Assembly: GCA_933822405.4 (NCBI GenBank)
Contig: CAKOGP040000001.1
Span: 1,513,647 to 1,577,646 of the forward strand
Length of the DNA: 64,000 nt
Source of the DNA: Cylindrotheca closterium
Taxonomy: Eukaryota; Bacillariophyta; Bacillariophyceae; Bacillariales; Bacillariaceae
Direction: 5' to 3'
The position numbers and the translations under genes were made by a program. Shown piece after piece: positions 61,947 through 64,000 of the stretch (its first letter is position 1; every line of letters begins with the position of its first letter). Under the pieces are notes generated by a model. The model was not told the DNA's origin, did no database searches, and saw only the letters and a program-made list of their open reading frames with translations.

Positions 61947-64000
61947 CTACGATCCTCTCTTTCTCCGTTTACCTGTTCCGAAAGAGTATGTAGAAATGTA
62001 ATCGGCCTCGATGAACTTTTCCGTAGATCCAACAGCATATTTCACAGTGTAGCATGCATCTCCTGACGAATCTTCGTACGGCCCTTCAATGATGCTGCCA
62101 ATTCCACCTTGACAGTTTTTGCCTGAAAAATTGAAACATGAATGTCAAAACAGATTTCGTTGGTGTGATTTCTTGAAGCAGAGTGACACGTACCTGGCCA
62201 CGAGTGAGCCTTTACATACACCATATCGCTGATATTATAAACTTCTGCCCGATCGCCAATCATCTCGGATGGAATGCTGTCATCAGCAGGTGTCTCTGGG
62301 CATATTGACTCGTCTTCTTCTTGAGCCATTCTCGTATCCCTCCGCCTAGAGCTCGAGACTTTGTTGCGGCGTTGCTTCTCCACTGGATGCTGACTTTGCC
62401 GCTGTCTCTCTTTTCGTTTCTTCTTCGCACCATGGTCCTTTGGCTGTCCAATCTTCGTCTTTGTTGAATCTAGATTTTCACTGCCGCCCTTTCGCGTATC
62501 CGAGTTAGATGGCGAAGGGCAACCCCAACAAGACCAGTCGGTACCTTCGGCTTCTTCCTCGCCGAATCCGACACATTTCGCTGAAACGTCGTACCATGTA
62601 TCACAATAGTCGCACTGTATCCAAAATATCTGTCCTTCAGTCTGGTCGTGAGTTGCCCCACAAACACATCCACTCCAAGCATTGTCATCTTTCTCCCAGT
62701 CGCTTTCACCTCCACCAGATACGGAGGAATTACACGCGTTATCATCGGTGAGGCGTTCCGAAGCAATGCCGCCATCTTTCGCAGTTCTGATACATGGCGA
62801 AGAGCATTGAATCTCTTCTCCATTTCCCAATTGCAAAGTGCGAATATCATCGTCACTGTCTGCATTTATCCCCTTTTCAAGAGTTGCAGTGAGTCCTGCG
62901 TGTTGATCTTCGTCTGCAGCTATGTTTGCACCAAATGTCTGCTGTGGCTCTTCTATTCGCGGTGTTGGTGGAGGTTTTTCTCCTGCTTCAGCGGAGCTTG
63001 GTGTGCTGACATTCCCAACTTCTTCCACAGCTCTAACAGGATCCCTAGTCACAGACTCACTCAACGAGTCTTGCAATTGTTCTTTTCCAGTCGTTGGAAG
63101 CATCGTTCGATCCGCTCCAGCTGCCAATCGTTCTTCATCAACACCGGGGTTCCGATTCTCCTTTTGGGCCCCTTGCAATTCGTAGTCCAAGCCTGGGGAG
63201 TTCACAGCTCCATTGCCGATTTCAGTCCAACCGATAAGTCTGTCATCTCGTGCAGCTGAGTCCATCACATGGAGAATACGTCGTTCCACCTCGAGAAACT
63301 TTTTCTTGACGTGATTGGCATGTTTGTATCTAGAAATGACAAGGAGAAGATTTTGTCCACTTATTTCTAGTTCCACTTCCAGTTGGCTTTGTGTCATGCC
63401 TCCAATAAGTTTTCCATTCACAGAAAGGAGCATGTCGTTCACTCGAAGCCCAGCAGATGTAGTGGCATCATTGTCCGTGCAGCCAGCATAGGTCTGTATG
63501 CATTAGAGGGTGAGCCAATTACAGGAAATCGGAGTTTGAAACTTTCGTTTGCAAAAAAGGAATACACACTCACTTACCGCAGCCGAGGCTGGTGACAACG
63601 GATCAACAGAGTCTATCAAGCAGGCATGCCCAAACTCGTCCCATATCACTTTCATTCCCCAAGGCCTTCTTCCCAACGGTTCCCGGCGGAGCAATAGCAT
63701 GGAGTAGCCTTCTTCGGGTGTACGATGAGTGTTTCGATACGATGAGGAAGCTGCAAAGGGATTCAAAGTGAATCGCTGGCTTGGAATCATAAAGCTTTGA
63801 TCCGGAATACCTTCCTGTGGTCCATAGAGGACGATGTCACCATCCACATGTCCTGGAGGACCCCATGGGTCATCCTCGCACGGTACCCAACAAAGCTTGA
63901 GAGATTGCTTTGCTGATCCTTCCGAGCTCACGCTGTTCTTTGGTGGATCTTCCAGACGTGGGCGACTCCTCTCACTCTCCTCCTTGTCGCCTGGCGACAT
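61947..64000 (-). CDS. PDZ, PHD-like and Tudor-like domain protein, reaching the right edge
   Basis: Three exons are visible (64000..63578, 63493..62194, 62122..61947; introns 84 and 71 bases), giving at least 632 residues; ATG is the last triplet of the window, so the start may lie further upstream. A PDZ domain spans intron 1 (GMKVIWDEFGHACLIDSV, LRVNDMLLSVNGKLIGGM). A PHD-like finger follows (CVCGATHDQ, QCDYCDTWYDVSAKC, WSCWGC) with Asp where the zinc-ligand His is expected. After a basic stretch, VYVKAHSWPGKNCQGGIGSI and CYTVKYAVGSTEKFIEADYI form a Tudor/PWWP-like end that appears only when the last intron is removed. Chromatin binding is inferred. Confidence 0.75.

Overview
The window reads as nuclear DNA of a diatom, probably a pennate one. 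A fucoxanthin-chlorophyll protein gene sits at 60.4-61.1 kb. Several proteins carry a hydrophobic signal followed by an A/S-x-A-F cleavage-type motif, the plastid presequence used in diatoms. Nearly every multi-exon gene has GT-AG introns of only about 60-160 bases. About 38 loci fill 64 kb with short spacers on both strands. A 10-N scaffold gap lies at 5640-5649 with a perfect 127-bp repeat on each side, which looks like an unmerged contig overlap.

Layout. 0-12 kb: 5' end of an unknown gene, a TauE/SafE-type transporter, RNA polymerase I subunit A49, a multi-SANT/Myb factor, a plastid-type unknown, a calpain-like protease and splicing factor U2AF65. 12-33 kb: serine decarboxylase-type enzyme, complex I subunit NDUFA12, the intron-binding helicase Aquarius, a large membrane-anchored TPR protein, tRNA dihydrouridine synthase 3, a LETM1-like protein, a thylakoid-lumen protein, GPI mannosyltransferase PIG-M and a VPS9 Rab-GEF. 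33-42.4 kb: a dead FAD oxidoreductase, a MATE transporter, a Thg1-like polymerase with a one-base frameshift, a bestrophin channel with a 12-unit repeat tail, and ATG16. 42.6-47.7 kb: mitochondrial F1-ATPase delta and beta head to head, a CBM9-like protein and a cytochrome b561. 47.7-51.7 kb: a tandem segmental duplication holding two MYND zinc-finger genes (the second frameshifted) and a DSBA-like thioredoxin-fold gene (one in-frame stop), with a relic of the latter stranded between the MYND copies. 51.7-64 kb: adenylosuccinate lyase, a multi-UBL protein, RPB6, an F-box/LON-like protein, four plastid-type proteins including the FCP, a galactose-binding-like protein, and a PDZ-PHD-Tudor-like gene reaching the right edge.

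Most genes are unrelated housekeeping functions. The functional groupings visible are the divergent F1-ATPase pair, two spliceosomal factors (U2AF65, Aquarius) 3.5 kb apart, and a set of plastid proteins at 57-62 kb. No previously undescribed multi-gene system can be demonstrated. The most unusual items are the bestrophin repeat tail, the decaying or duplicating loci at 33.7-37.9 and 47.7-51.7 kb, the hairpin in the U2AF65 intron, the palindrome over the TSUP stop codon, and the TPR membrane protein.
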